Shown: positions 43,335 to 52,152 of the stretch, piece after piece
How positions within the stretch are numbered: position 1 is the first letter of the stretch
Layout of the letters: each line of letters starts with the position of its first letter
NCBI RefSeq assembly: GCF_000720635.1
Contig: NZ_JOCF01000012.1
Location: 65,844-129,843 of the forward strand
Length of the DNA: 64,000 bases
Reading direction: 5' to 3'
DNA from: Streptomyces sp. NRRL WC-3742
GTDB lineage: Bacteria; Actinomycetota; Actinomycetes; Streptomycetales; Streptomycetaceae
Made by a program: the position numbers and the translations under genes
The notes under the pieces: model-generated
The model's input: the letters and a program-made list of their open reading frames with translations, nothing else
Databases searched by the model: none
What the model was told of the DNA's origin: nothing

Positions 43335-44198
43335 TCAGCCCGTCGCCCGGTCGTAGAGGGCCTGGACGCGGTCGCCGAAGTAGCTGCTGTACGAGGTGTT
43401 GGGGTCGTCCCCGCCCTCCTGGTAGCCGCCGATGACGCCGACCACGGTGCCGGTGCGGGTGCTCGGGTCGAAGTCGGTGACCCAGGGGCTGCCGCTGGTG
43501 CCGCCGGTGTAGTCGGGGCAGTCGATCCGCAGCTGGGTGGGGCTCTGCTCGGTGGTCCTGTTGGAGCAGGTGATCGGGACCTCGCTGCTGCCCGGGTAGC
43601 CGGTGACCCGCACGGAGAGGTCGTAGCCGAGGTTGACGCCCAGTTTGTTGGCGCCGAGCACCTGCTGCACCTGCAGCCCGTTCTGGGCCTGGACGACGGC
43701 GAAGGCCACGTCCATGTCGGGGTCGGCGCCGTTCTTCCAGGCGTCGTCGACGGTGACGGCCAGCAGCGGCCACACCCCGCTCGGGGTCTCGCCGTCGCGG
43801 TAGCCGGGGACGAAGACCAGGTCGCTGCGCTGGCCGAGCTTCGGGTCCCAGACGCAGTGGGCGGCGGTGACCACCAGGTTGAGCCCGGCACTGTCCACGA
43901 CGCTGGCGGTGCAGAAGTGGTCGCCGTCCGCGTTGCGGGTGAACACGGCGCCGACCAGCCCGTTGAGCACGTTCGGCTTGGCGGTGCGGGTGACCCCGGT
44001 CCTGCCGGCCGCCGCCCCCTTGAACCGCTGCTTGCTCCAGCCGTGGTTGCTGCCGGACGCGATGCCGCCGGACGCGGTGGCGGGCGCCGAACTGACGGTC
44101 GCGGTGGCCGCGCCCGGCCGCGCCGCGGTCGTGCAGCCGGCCGCGGCGAGCACCAGCAGCAGCGCCCCTGCCGCCGCACCCGCCCCACGCATCGTCAT
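43335..44198 (-). CDS. Trypsin-like serine protease lipoprotein (287 aa), copy 1
   Basis: Lipoprotein signal LLLVLAAAGC (Cys22), a linker of about 50 residues (ATVSSAPATASGGIASGS), then an S1-like domain: His114 in VTAAHCV, Asp163 in DPDMDVAF and Ser237 in GTSGSPW. Three Cys after the linker are placed as in the paralogue. Tandem duplicate of the gene at 42449, with a longer pro-region. Two nearby ATGs (44198, 44192) could start it. The cleaved substrate is unknown. Confidence 0.92.
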   Translation of the reverse strand: MTMRGAGAAAGALLLVLAAAGCTTAARPGAATATVSSAPATASGGIASGSNHGWSKQRFKGAAAGRTGVTRTAKPNVLNGLVGAVFTRNADGDHFCTASVVDSAGLNLVVTAAHCVWDPKLGQRSDLVFVPGYRDGETPSGVWPLLAVTVDDAWKNGADPDMDVAFAVVQAQNGLQVQQVLGANKLGVNLGYDLSVRVTGYPGSSEVPITCSNRTTEQSPTQLRIDCPDYTGGTSGSPWVTDFDPSTRTGTVVGVIGGYQEGGDDPNTSYSSYFGDRVQALYDRATG

Positions 44199-44388
44199 CC
44201 GCCCAGGCTGCCCTGTCCGCCCCCGCCGCCGCCACCCGGGGGTCCTCCGTCCGGAGAGGCGCGCACCCCCGGCTACCCGTGTGCGCCCCCGGCGCGCACC
44301 ACCGGTGATCGACCGGCTATGCTGCCCGGAGCGGCCTTCCGGGGCCGCGCACTGCTGCTGCGGCCGCCAAGGGCCCGCGCGGCGAACC

Positions 44389-44462
<74 letters not shown>

Positions 44463-44470
44463 CCTCTCAC

Positions 44471-44487
44471 TCCGACGTTTCGTCGGA
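44471..44487 (+). terminator. Small hairpin after the CAU tRNA
   Basis: TCCGACG-TTT-CGTCGGA, seven-base perfect stem nine bases past the tRNA, followed by TGAAAAG. It may terminate or help 3' processing. Confidence 0.55.
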
Positions 44488-44577
44488 TGAAAAGCCCGTC
44501 CGACCAGGTGATTCCTCCCTGGCCGCACCACTCCCAGGCTAGATCAGCCACCCCCGCGAACCCCTCCCGCCACGCCG

Positions 44578-45255
44578 TCAGGCGCTGCGCGGGTGGGTGG
44601 CGGCGCGGGTGAGGTCGTGGGCGAGGCGGGGGGTGGGGCGGGGGATCTCGCCGTGGTGCTGGTCGTCGGAGTCGACGGGGAGCTGGTGGACGACGGCGGC
44701 GACCCGGGGCGGCAGGCTCAGGGACAGGCCCCGGTGGCAGGCGGCGAGGGTGTCCTGCCAGACCGCGGGGGGCAGCGGGCTGGTGGGCCAGGAGGCGCTG
44801 CGGTCGGCGCCGCCGGGCAGGTCGGTGGTGAGCTGGTCGGCCTGTTCGCGCCAGTACTCGGCGTCGCGGAACTCGCCCCGGCTGGCGTGTTGCAGGGACA
44901 GGCAGCTGGCGGCGGTGGCGTTGCCGCCGCCGGCGGCGAACTGGAGCCAGAACTGGCAGGCGTCGTGGTGCCCGGTGAGCCAGAGCAGCGCGCCCAGCAC
45001 CAGCGCGCCGCCGGGGTGGACACGGTGGCTGTCGGCGAGGGAGTCCAGGGAGCTGGCGGCCGCCGGCTGGGCGATCACCAGGGTGGCGGCGAGGTCGAGT
45101 TCGTGACGGGCCTGGGCGTGCGCGGCGCCCATCGGCGCCGGGGGGCGCAGCAGGTGGCGCAGGTCGGGGCCGGGCGTGACGGGCAGGGCGGTGGTGGGCA
45201 GCGCGGTGTGGCGGTCGGGCGGGGTGGCCGTCCGGTTCTCGCGTCCGTGGGTCAC
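44578..45255 (-). CDS. Sel1/TPR-like helical protein coupled to the sigma gene (225 aa)
   Basis: Start is the GTG that overlaps the sigma-factor stop (GTGA, 45252-45255). After a Pro/Thr-rich N-terminus of about 45 residues the protein is helical, with GALLWLTGHHDACQFWLQFA, then GGNATAASCLSLQHASRGEF and RDAEYWREQADQL, a spacing like Sel1/TPR repeats. The C-terminus ends in His/Arg-rich residues. No membrane helix, so it is not a classical anti-sigma factor. Being translated with a sigma factor, it may modulate it. Confidence 0.68.
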   Translation of the reverse strand: MTHGRENRTATPPDRHTALPTTALPVTPGPDLRHLLRPPAPMGAAHAQARHELDLAATLVIAQPAAASSLDSLADSHRVHPGGALVLGALLWLTGHHDACQFWLQFAAGGGNATAASCLSLQHASRGEFRDAEYWREQADQLTTDLPGGADRSASWPTSPLPPAVWQDTLAACHRGLSLSLPPRVAAVVHQLPVDSDDQHHGEIPRPTPRLAHDLTRAATHPRSA

Positions 45256-45821
45256 CGCCTCTCCTCCAGCGCGGCGGTGTCGGAGCCCAGGAGGCGGTGG
45301 AGCTTGTCGAGGCCCTGGACGGCGGCGGACCGGGCGCCGGCCTCGGTGATGCCGAGGTGCACGGCGATCGCGGGGTAGGCGAGGCCGAGCACGTAGCGCA
45401 GGACGATCACGTCGTACTGGCGCTCCGGGAGGCGCAGGATCGCCGCGTGGAGGCGCTCGTGGTCGCCGAGGCCGGGCGGGGCGAGCTCCTCGCAGGGCCA
45501 GGCGTTGCGCAGGGCGCGCTCCCAGTCGGGCAGGACGGCGCGGGGAGGGGCGGTGCCGGCGTCCGTCCACAGGGCGAGGTCGGCGACGTGCCGCTTGGCG
45601 ACCATCCAGGCGTAGCCGGCGGGTGCGGGCTCGCGCAGGGCGGCCGCCCACAGGTGCCGCAGCTCCTCGCGGATGTCGCGGACGGCCCGTTCGATGAGCC
45701 GGTGGTCGTGCAACCGGGCCCGGGCCAGCCCCCGCCAGGCCCGTTCGTGCTCGTCGCAGAACACCTCGTAGGACAGTCGGTGGGCGCGCACGGCGGACGT
45801 CCACTCGTCGTCGCTGGTCAA
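45252..45821 (-). CDS. Sigma-70-family (ECF-like) RNA polymerase sigma factor (189 aa)
   Basis: Region 4 is clear: LPERQYDVIVLRYVLGLAYPAIAVHLGITEAGARSAAVQGLDKL, with a good helix-turn-helix. Region 2 is more diverged: a first helix YEVFCDEHERAWRGLARARL, then EELRHLWAAALREPAPAGYAWMVAKRHVADL. The DxxQE motif is missing, so promoter melting may be altered. AGGAGG precedes the ATG. It is coupled to the Sel1-like gene by a GTGA overlap. Divergent from the DUF574 methyltransferase. Confidence 0.78.
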   Translation of the reverse strand: MTSDDEWTSAVRAHRLSYEVFCDEHERAWRGLARARLHDHRLIERAVRDIREELRHLWAAALREPAPAGYAWMVAKRHVADLALWTDAGTAPPRAVLPDWERALRNAWPCEELAPPGLGDHERLHAAILRLPERQYDVIVLRYVLGLAYPAIAVHLGITEAGARSAAVQGLDKLHRLLGSDTAALEERR

Positions 45822-45925
45822 GGAACCTCCTGCTGCGGCGAACTGCCGTATGTCGTGCGTACATTCAATCCTGATGAAACGACAAAGGGTAAGACGATCT
45901 CAAATCTGCCCGCTTCGGTCTGTAT

Positions 45926-45940
45926 GTGATGATCGATCAC
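45926..45940. promoter_or_regulatory. GTGAT-N5-ATCAC dyad upstream of the methyltransferase
   Basis: The dyad GTGAT-GATCG-ATCAC is followed immediately by TTGACA (45941-45946), a consensus -35. No good -10 is visible 17 bases on. It may be a divergent control site between the sigma gene and the methyltransferase gene. The area 45840-45950 is unusually AT-rich for this window. Confidence 0.45.
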
Positions 45941-46061
45941 TTGACACTGCGTCACCGTTGACCGGTTCCGATCGGGCGGGCTCGACCCGGCCCTGTTGCG
46001 GCAGAGCCTTTGGGTCGGGGATGCTCGGAGGGTTCACGCAGGCGGCACGAGGGGGAAACGG

Positions 46062-46898
46062 ATGACGGCCGAACGGGACGGCGACGAGGGCACGGCCACC
46101 GCTCCGGACGTGGAGATCAACCTCGCCATAAACCGGCCGCACTCGGCGCGGATGTACGACTACTTCCTGGGCGGCGTCACCAACTTCGCCCCCGACCGCG
46201 AGGCCGCCGCGCAGGCCCTGTCGGTCTTCCCGCAGGCCAGGCACGCGGCCCGGGCCAACCGGGCGTTCATGCGCCGGGCCACCCGCGCCCTCGCCCGCTC
46301 GGGCATCACCCAGTTCCTCGACATCGGCACCGGCATCCCGACCTCGCCCAACCTGCACGAGGTCGCCCAGGGCGTCGAGCCGGGCAGCAGGGTCGTCTAC
46401 GCCGACAACGACCCGATCGTCCTCACCCACGCCCAGGCGCTGCTGCGCAGCGCCCCCGAGGGCCGCACCGCCTACGTCCAGGCGGACGTGCGCGAGCCCG
46501 CGGCCGTGCTGGAGGCCGTCCGCGAGACGGGTGTGCTGGACTTCACCCGGCCGATCGCCCTGAGCCTGGTCGCCCTGCTGCACTTCGTCCCGGACGGCGC
46601 CCACGAGATCACCGAGACCTTCAAGGACGCCCTGACGGCGCGCGGCTCCGCCCTGGTGATCAGCCACCTGACGCCCGAGTACTCCCCGGAGGAGACGGAG
46701 CGGATCTGCCAGGTCTACGCCGTGGCGGGCAACCCCGTCCGGGCGCGCACCCCGGGCGAGTTCGCCGGGTTCTTCGCGGGCTGGGACCTGCTCGACCCGG
46801 GGGTCGTCTCCACCCCGCGCTGGCGCCCCGAGCCGGGCGACGAAGCCTTCACCGACGCCGAGGCCGCCTGCCTGGGCGCCATCGCCGTCCGCCCGTAA
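46062..46898 (+). CDS. SAM-dependent methyltransferase, DUF574 family (278 aa)
   Basis: Rossmann-like methyltransferase of the actinomycete-specific DUF574 family. NRPHSARMYDYFLGGVTNFAPDREAA (residues 25-50) is its hallmark. The SAM site is FLDIGTGIPTSPNLHEVAQ with VVYADNDPIVLTHA. Substrates are not established; many copies occur in each streptomycete genome. The ATG at 46062 has GAGGGGGAAA upstream. It is followed by a hairpin terminator. Confidence 0.93.
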   Translation: MTAERDGDEGTATAPDVEINLAINRPHSARMYDYFLGGVTNFAPDREAAAQALSVFPQARHAARANRAFMRRATRALARSGITQFLDIGTGIPTSPNLHEVAQGVEPGSRVVYADNDPIVLTHAQALLRSAPEGRTAYVQADVREPAAVLEAVRETGVLDFTRPIALSLVALLHFVPDGAHEITETFKDALTARGSALVISHLTPEYSPEETERICQVYAVAGNPVRARTPGEFAGFFAGWDLLDPGVVSTPRWRPEPGDEAFTDAEAACLGAIAVRP

Positions 46899-46917
46899 CC
46901 GGGCCTCGACTCCCCCC

Positions 46918-46955
46918 GGCGCCCCCGGGCCGGCCATCCGCCGGCCGGGGGCGCC
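46918..46955 (+). terminator. Terminator of the DUF574 gene
   Basis: Stem GGCGCCCCC-G-GGCCGGC / GCCGGCC-GGGGGCGCC with one bulged G and loop CATCC, followed by TTT. It is 20 bases past the stop codon. Confidence 0.82.
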
Positions 46956-46959
46956 TTTC

Positions 46960-47148
46960 GTGCGTCCGGGAACGGCTCTGGCCCGCTGGGCGGCGGACGA
47001 CCTGCGCAGGGCCAACGCCCAGATCGGGTTCCTGCTGCGCCGCGCGCTCACCGACGCCGGCCGCATGCCCGGCGCCGCCGCCCGCCTTCCCCGGCGCGGC
47101 CGCCCACCCGAGCAGAGCCCGGAGACCGGCGACACCGACACCGACTGA
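46960..47148 (+). CDS. Short Arc/RHH-like protein, possibly truncated (62 aa)
   Basis: Contains LARWAADDLRRANAQIGFLLRRALTDAGRM, which resembles the second and third elements of ribbon-helix-helix antitoxin-type proteins. The usual N-terminal strand (about ten residues like FTLRVPEDLLE) is missing: the frame opens at a GTG directly after the preceding terminator, without a ribosome-binding site. It is either a 5'-truncated remnant or a gene read from a distant promoter. Confidence 0.45.
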   Translation: MRPGTALARWAADDLRRANAQIGFLLRRALTDAGRMPGAAARLPRRGRPPEQSPETGDTDTD

Positions 47149-47235
47149 CCGGGCGATCCACCCGCACGAGCCTGCGGGCCGCCCGGAGGGGAGGCGGTCC
47201 GCACGAAGGGGGGAGAGCGTGGAACCCGACCGCCG

Positions 47236-47284
47236 AAGGCCGCAGGGCCGCCACCCGATCCCGGGGTGGCGGCCCTGCGGCCTT
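47236..47284. terminator. Strong bidirectional hairpin
   Basis: Perfect 20-nt arms (AAGGCCGCAGGGCCGCCACC and complement) around a 9-nt loop, between the RHH-like gene and the convergent membrane-protein gene. It probably stops transcription from both sides. Confidence 0.85.
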
Positions 47285-47300
47285 GATGCGTACGGGCGGG

Positions 47301-49388
47301 TCAGCCCAGCCTGAGCGGTTCGGCGACCAGCGTGCCGTGGGCGTCGCGCTTGAGCTGCCAGACGTCCAGGTTGGGGTGCTTGCCCTTGGCGGCCAGCGCC
47401 TTCAGCTCGGCGATCTGCTTGTCGTCGTCGAGGTAGAAGCGCAGCGGGTCCGGCCAGGTGTCGGCGACGTTCAGGATCTCCTGGGCGGGGCGGGCGGTGA
47501 GCGTCCACGCCCAGGGCTTCCAGGACTTGCCCTGGTCCTTGTTGAGCACGCCGAGCCAGAGGTTGTCCTCGACCGAGCCCCAGTCCGCGGCCGGGTCGCC
47601 CCAGGCCCGGTGGCCGGCCAGCGAGACCGCGATCTTCGGGTGGCCGGCCGGCTGGGAGCGGTAGATGGTGTCGACCCGCTCGGCGACGTCCCAGCGGGCC
47701 TGGGCGCCGCGGATCATCTGCCGGCCCGGGCTGCCGTCCCAGCCGGCCGCAGAGCTGACGTCCGGCTGGCTGTCGGAGATCACGGCGAAGGTCAGCACGC
47801 CGGTGGTCGCCAGGACGGCGATGCCCGTGCGCAGGCCCGCCCGCCGCGCCGGACGGGAGGCATCGCCGGCGCCGGCCAGGAACCGGCGGCCGAGCAGCGG
47901 GAGCAGGGCGGCGGCCATGGTGACCAGGCCGATCACCAGCAGCTGGTGGAGCAGCTTCTCGTAGAAGTAGGAGGTGCCGTTGGTCTTCCAGACCTGGTAG
48001 CGCATCAGCCCGTAGCACAGTGCCACGATCGCGCCGCCGGAGACCAGCGCCACCCGCCGGGCGCGGTTGGCGCGCGCCGCCGGGGTCAGCAGCACCACGA
48101 CGGTGGCGGCCACGAGCGGGAAGAGCACGTGCCGGCCGACCGGGCCGATGCCGCCCTGGAGGGTCAGGGCGTCGGCGGAGCCCGCCTCCGTGTTGCGGTT
48201 GAGGAAGATCGGGAGCAGCGCGAACGCGCCGGTCACGGCGGAGGCCGCCAGGACGCTCACCCAGTGCCGCTTCCACAGGCGCAGGTGGACGGCCGCCCAG
48301 CCGAGCACGGTGATACCGGCGGCCGGCAGCAGCAGGTAGTGGCCGAAGGAGATGCCGACCGTCAGTGCGCCGAGCACGACGACCTGCTCGTGTATTCGGC
48401 CCAGCGGGCGGATGGCGACGGCCACCAGCACGGCCAGCAGGCCCAGGGCGAAGATCTCGCTGATGAAGCCGTTCATGTACATCTTCGGCATCTCGGCGAC
48501 CAGCAGGAAGGCGGTGACGGGCAGCATCAGCGCCGCGGTGCGCCAGCCGCGCAGCGCGGGCCCGGCGGCCCGGCGAACGGCCCACAGGATGGCCACGATC
48601 ATCGCCGCGAACATCACCGTGTAGAGCACGACGAACAGCGACACCTGGTCCGGGCCCGGGAGCCGCTCGGGCTTGCCGTACAGGAAGGTGGTGAGCACCG
48701 CCGCCATCAGGTGGCTGCCCTGCGGGTAGGTGGCCAGGCCCTGCTGGACGGTCTCGACCGCCTTGTCCTGGTGCAGCGAGGCGAGGCCGCCGAACCTCAG
48801 GATGCTGTCGTAGAGGGCGATGTGCCGGCCGAGGTCTTCCGCGCGGAAGATCAGCGCGAGGCGCTCGACGGCGCTGCGCTGGAGCACCGGGTACAGGGAG
48901 AAGGCGAACGCGAAGCCGGAGCAGAGCAGCAGCGGGATGTCGCGGGTCGGCACCAGGGCGCGCAGCCGGGCGCCGAGCGGGAGCGCCTTACGGGCGGGCG
49001 CCGGGCCGCGCACGGCCCGGACGGCGACCACGACGACGGCGGTCGTCTCGGCGAGGGCGAGCGGGTTGAGCCCCCACGGCCAGCGGCTGGCGACCACGCC
49101 GAGCGCGCAGGTCCAGCCGATGAGGGTGACCCCGGAGATCATCACCCGGTCGAACGCGGAGGCGGAGGACCGGATGAGGGTGGCGGCGGCGCCCCAGATC
49201 ACCAGCAGGCCGAGCAGGTCGGCCTTCACCAGGTGCAGCAGCGGGGGGAGCCCGAGCAGCAGGAGGGCGAACCACAGCAGGCTCCTGTCCCACCGCCCCC
49301 GGCCTGGGCGGACGCCCTTCGTGCCGGGTGACGGAGAGGCGGCAGAGTCTCCTGTCGTCTCTGTCACATCGGATGGCGCGAGCGGCAC
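47301..49388 (-). CDS. Large polytopic membrane protein, GT-C-like (695 aa)
   Basis: About 13 hydrophobic segments from residue 30 to 480 and a C-terminal soluble domain of about 150 residues (EDNLWLGVLNKDQGKSWKPW and WPDPLRFYLDDDKQIAELKA). The acidic first loop (LIFRAEDLGRHIALYDSIL) with YPQGSHLMAAVL following resembles the layout of GT-C glycosyltransferases acting on lipid-linked sugars; this is a guess, not a match. The GTG at 49388 has GGGGGGA six bases upstream; a second GTG at 49367 is possible. A similar upstream block also precedes the LCP gene. Confidence 0.72.
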   Translation of the reverse strand: MPLAPSDVTETTGDSAASPSPGTKGVRPGRGRWDRSLLWFALLLLGLPPLLHLVKADLLGLLVIWGAAATLIRSSASAFDRVMISGVTLIGWTCALGVVASRWPWGLNPLALAETTAVVVVAVRAVRGPAPARKALPLGARLRALVPTRDIPLLLCSGFAFAFSLYPVLQRSAVERLALIFRAEDLGRHIALYDSILRFGGLASLHQDKAVETVQQGLATYPQGSHLMAAVLTTFLYGKPERLPGPDQVSLFVVLYTVMFAAMIVAILWAVRRAAGPALRGWRTAALMLPVTAFLLVAEMPKMYMNGFISEIFALGLLAVLVAVAIRPLGRIHEQVVVLGALTVGISFGHYLLLPAAGITVLGWAAVHLRLWKRHWVSVLAASAVTGAFALLPIFLNRNTEAGSADALTLQGGIGPVGRHVLFPLVAATVVVLLTPAARANRARRVALVSGGAIVALCYGLMRYQVWKTNGTSYFYEKLLHQLLVIGLVTMAAALLPLLGRRFLAGAGDASRPARRAGLRTGIAVLATTGVLTFAVISDSQPDVSSAAGWDGSPGRQMIRGAQARWDVAERVDTIYRSQPAGHPKIAVSLAGHRAWGDPAADWGSVEDNLWLGVLNKDQGKSWKPWAWTLTARPAQEILNVADTWPDPLRFYLDDDKQIAELKALAAKGKHPNLDVWQLKRDAHGTLVAEPLRLG

Positions 49389-49412
49389 GGTATTCCCCCC
49401 ACAAGACGAAAG

Positions 49413-49440
49413 GTTCTCTGGTGTTCGAAGGCCCGTTCGG
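49413..49440 (-). promoter_or_regulatory. Upstream block shared with the LCP gene (copy 1)
   Basis: Contains GTTCTCT, GTTCGAAGG and CCGTTCGG, 25 bases or more before the GTG start. The same words in the same order occur 26 bases or more before the Met52127 start of the LCP gene. A TATATG-like hexamer (49453-49459, read on the minus strand) lies upstream. Confidence 0.5.
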
Positions 49441-49617
49441 GGACTCTCCGGGTCATATAAGTGTGAAGCATCGCTCCGCCCGCCGCGGACGCGGGGTTGC
49501 GCGGGGGGTGACCGTTCCGGTGCCCCCAACAGGGGACGCGCCGCCCACACCGGGGTTGCGGCCGTTACCGACTCTTTACCTCGCGGTGCGGCATCCGGGG
49601 CCTCGTATCCTGGCCGG

Positions 49618-50535
49618 ATGCTCGAACCCGCCCTGCTGCCGACCCCGCTCGTGGACTGCACCGACGAGGTGTTCGCCCGGGCCGGGGTGGAGCTGAGGCT
49701 CAAGCGGGACGATCTGCTGCATCCGAGCGTGCCCGGCAACAAGTGGCGCAAGCTCGCGCCGAACCTGGCCGCCGCCGTCGAGGGCGGGCACCGCCGGCTG
49801 CTGACCTTCGGCGGGGCGTACTCGACCCATCTGCGGGCGGTCGCGGCGGCCGCCGCCGCGCTCGGGCTGGAGAGCGTCGGGCTGGTGCGCGGGGAGGAGC
49901 TGGCCGGCCGGCCGCGCAACTGGTCGCTGGCGGCGGCCGAGCGGGCCGGGATGCGCCTGGAGTTCCTCACCCGCGCCGAGTACCGGGAGGCCACCGGCCG
50001 GGCGGAGACGGACGCGGAGGCGGGGGACGGCGGGCCGTGGCGCCGCTGGGAGCCCTGCCTGGTGCTCCCCGAGGGCGGCTCCAACGCGCTGGCCGTGACC
50101 GGGGCCGCCGCGATCCCGGCGGAGCTGCCGGGCCTGGGCGGGCGCGACGTGGTCTGCTGCCCGGTCGGCACCGGCGGCACCCTGGCCGGGATCGCCGCCG
50201 CACTGCCGCCGGGCGCGCGGGCGCTGGGGGTGGCGGTGCTGCGCGGGGGAGAGGGGTACCTGGAGGCGGAGGTCGCCCGGCTGCACCGGGCCGCCTACGG
50301 GCGGGAGTTCGCGAACTGGCGGATCGAGCACGGGCACCACGGTGGCGGCTACGGCCGGGTGCCGGCCGAACTCGCGGCCTTCGCCGCCGGGTTCGAGCAG
50401 CGGCACGGCGTCCCGGTGGAACTGCGGTACGTCGCCAAGCTGCTGGCCGCACTGGCCGGCCTGACCGCCGCCGGGGCCTTCCCCCGCGGCACCCGGCTCA
50501 CCGCCGTGGTCACGGGCCTGCCGGACCCCGTCTGA
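49618..50535 (+). CDS. PLP-dependent ACC deaminase/D-cysteine desulfhydrase-like enzyme (305 aa)
   Basis: Fold type II PLP enzyme: LKRDDLLHPSVPGNKWRKLAPN gives the Schiff-base Lys (Lys42), followed by LLTFGGAYSTHLRAVAAAAA with the Ser and Thr of the phosphate site and PVGTGGTLAGIAA. The substrate loop is EGGSNALAVTGAA. Members deaminate ACC or D-cysteine; without known key residues I cannot pick one. ATG at 49618 follows CCTGGCCGG, no clear site. It stands alone, divergent from the large membrane protein. Confidence 0.9.
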   Translation: MLEPALLPTPLVDCTDEVFARAGVELRLKRDDLLHPSVPGNKWRKLAPNLAAAVEGGHRRLLTFGGAYSTHLRAVAAAAAALGLESVGLVRGEELAGRPRNWSLAAAERAGMRLEFLTRAEYREATGRAETDAEAGDGGPWRRWEPCLVLPEGGSNALAVTGAAAIPAELPGLGGRDVVCCPVGTGGTLAGIAAALPPGARALGVAVLRGGEGYLEAEVARLHRAAYGREFANWRIEHGHHGGGYGRVPAELAAFAAGFEQRHGVPVELRYVAKLLAALAGLTAAGAFPRGTRLTAVVTGLPDPV

Positions 50536-50585
50536 GATCCGGCAGGTTCAGCGGGTGCGCGTTCGCGTCGTCCGAAGGTTTCGCG

Positions 50586-52127
50586 TCATCCGAAGGTCAG
50601 GTTGGCGCACGGGTCGGTGTCGGCGCCGCGGATGTTCTCCGCTATCCCGGTCGGCATCGTGCTGGGCACGCCCGGCGAGGCCGGGGTGGCCCCGGGGGCG
50701 GGGCTCAGGCCGGGGCTGGGCGCGGAGGCGGCCTCCGGCTTGGTGACGGCCTCCGGCCTGGCGCCGCCGGCGGGCTGGTAGTCCGCGCCGAGGGTGACGG
50801 TGACCGAGTCGGCGCCCGGCAGCTCGACCATGGCGGCCCCGGGGAAGACCGCCGCGACCTGGGCGGCCACCGCCTTGCGCGCCGGGTCGTACGTGATCTC
50901 GGTGTGCTGCTTCCCGGGTTCGTTGGCGCCGAGCACGATGTTCTGGAACCCGTGCGCCTGGAGCGCCTTCGAGCCGGTGCCGGCCAGCCCGGAGGTGCCG
51001 ACGCCGTTGACGACGGTGATCGGGGCGGAAGCCTGCTCGGCGGTCAGCGGCGCGGTGGCGCCGGGGGTGGTGGCGGTGGCGCTGGGGGAGGAGGTCACCT
51101 GGCCCGTGCCCGCGGTGGTGTGCCCGTCGAGGGTGCGGTCCTCGCGCAGCAGCTTCCACAGGGTGTCGGCGTCCGGCTGGACGAGCCGCACCCGGTCCCC
51201 GGCGAAGCGCCAGGGGGCGGTGACGAAGGTGACGTCGGAGAGCTGGATGTCGGAGAGCGAGCGGGCGAAGTCCACCAGCTTCGACGCCGTACCGAGCCCC
51301 TCGTCGACGGTGAGCGACTGGGTGGCCGCGTCGGCCAGCGGCAGCAGGGTGGTGAGCGAGAAGCCCTGGCCCTGCACCTTGCGGATCATCGAGGAGAGGA
51401 ACGCCTGCTGGCGCTTCATCCGGCCTATGTCGGAGTTGTCGCCGATGCCGTGGCGCGCTCGCAGGTAGTCCACGGCGGACTGGCCGGAGAGCTTCTGCAT
51501 GCCCTTCTTGAGGTGTATCCCGTACTCGTTGACGTCGTTGGGCACGCAGGCGTCCACGCCGCCCAGCGCCTCGGACATCGCGGCGGCGCCCTTGAAGTCG
51601 ACCACGATGGTGTGGTCGATCCGCAGCCCGGTCAGCGACTCCACGGTGTTCTGGGTGCAGGCCGGGTTGCCCTTGGCGAGCTCACCCACGCTGAACGCCG
51701 AGTTGAACATCTGGTCGGTGCGCGGCTTGGTCCAGGTGCCGTTCGCCAGCTTGCAGGAGGGGATGGTGACCAGGGTGTCGCGGGGTATGGAGACGCCCAC
51801 CGCGTGCTTGTGGTCGGCGTAGACGTGGATCAGGATCGCGGTGTCCGAGTTGCCCACGCCCTCGTCGCCGCCGCCGAGGGAGTTGTTGCCGTTGTCGCGG
51901 GTGTCGGAGCCGAGCAGCAGGAGGTTGACCGGCACCTGGGCGCCGGGGGAGGCCGGGACGGGCGCGGGCGGGCGCTCGGTGGCGACGCCGCCGGCGTCGA
52001 AGGTGGTGATGTTGCTGTTCAGGCGGTTGTAGAACCAGGCTCCTACGCCCGCCACCGACAGCACCAGTACGGCGGCCAGGCCGATGGCGGTCCGCAGAAA
52101 GCGGCGCCGGCGCGTGCTGCTGCTCAT
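50586..52127 (-). CDS. LytR-CpsA-Psr (LCP) family protein (513 aa)
   Basis: Attaches secondary polymers such as wall teichoic acid or arabinogalactan to peptidoglycan. A short basic cytoplasmic start (SSSTRRRRFLRT) and one helix (AIGLAAVLVLSVAGVGAWFYN) are followed by the LCP domain: VNLLLLGSDTRD, SDTAILIHVYADHKHAVGVSIPRD and VDYLRARHGIGDNSDIGRMKRQQ with the conserved Arg residues. A LytR_C domain comes at about 370-450 and a Pro-rich tail after. I choose ATG 52127; an ATG at 52169 would add 14 residues and put the shared upstream block inside the gene. Confidence 0.93.
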   Translation of the reverse strand: MSSSTRRRRFLRTAIGLAAVLVLSVAGVGAWFYNRLNSNITTFDAGGVATERPPAPVPASPGAQVPVNLLLLGSDTRDNGNNSLGGGDEGVGNSDTAILIHVYADHKHAVGVSIPRDTLVTIPSCKLANGTWTKPRTDQMFNSAFSVGELAKGNPACTQNTVESLTGLRIDHTIVVDFKGAAAMSEALGGVDACVPNDVNEYGIHLKKGMQKLSGQSAVDYLRARHGIGDNSDIGRMKRQQAFLSSMIRKVQGQGFSLTTLLPLADAATQSLTVDEGLGTASKLVDFARSLSDIQLSDVTFVTAPWRFAGDRVRLVQPDADTLWKLLREDRTLDGHTTAGTGQVTSSPSATATTPGATAPLTAEQASAPITVVNGVGTSGLAGTGSKALQAHGFQNIVLGANEPGKQHTEITYDPARKAVAAQVAAVFPGAAMVELPGADSVTVTLGADYQPAGGARPEAVTKPEAASAPSPGLSPAPGATPASPGVPSTMPTGIAENIRGADTDPCANLTFG

Positions 52128-52152
52128 CCTCCGTGGCCCCCCGTCCTCAGGT

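Noticed and set aside
47281..47300. CGTACGGGCGGGTCAGC word shared by 3' ends at 47289 and 53715
   Set aside because: Both are TGA followed by a GC-rich spacer before a hairpin; a 17-base match here has simple composition and may be coincidence.
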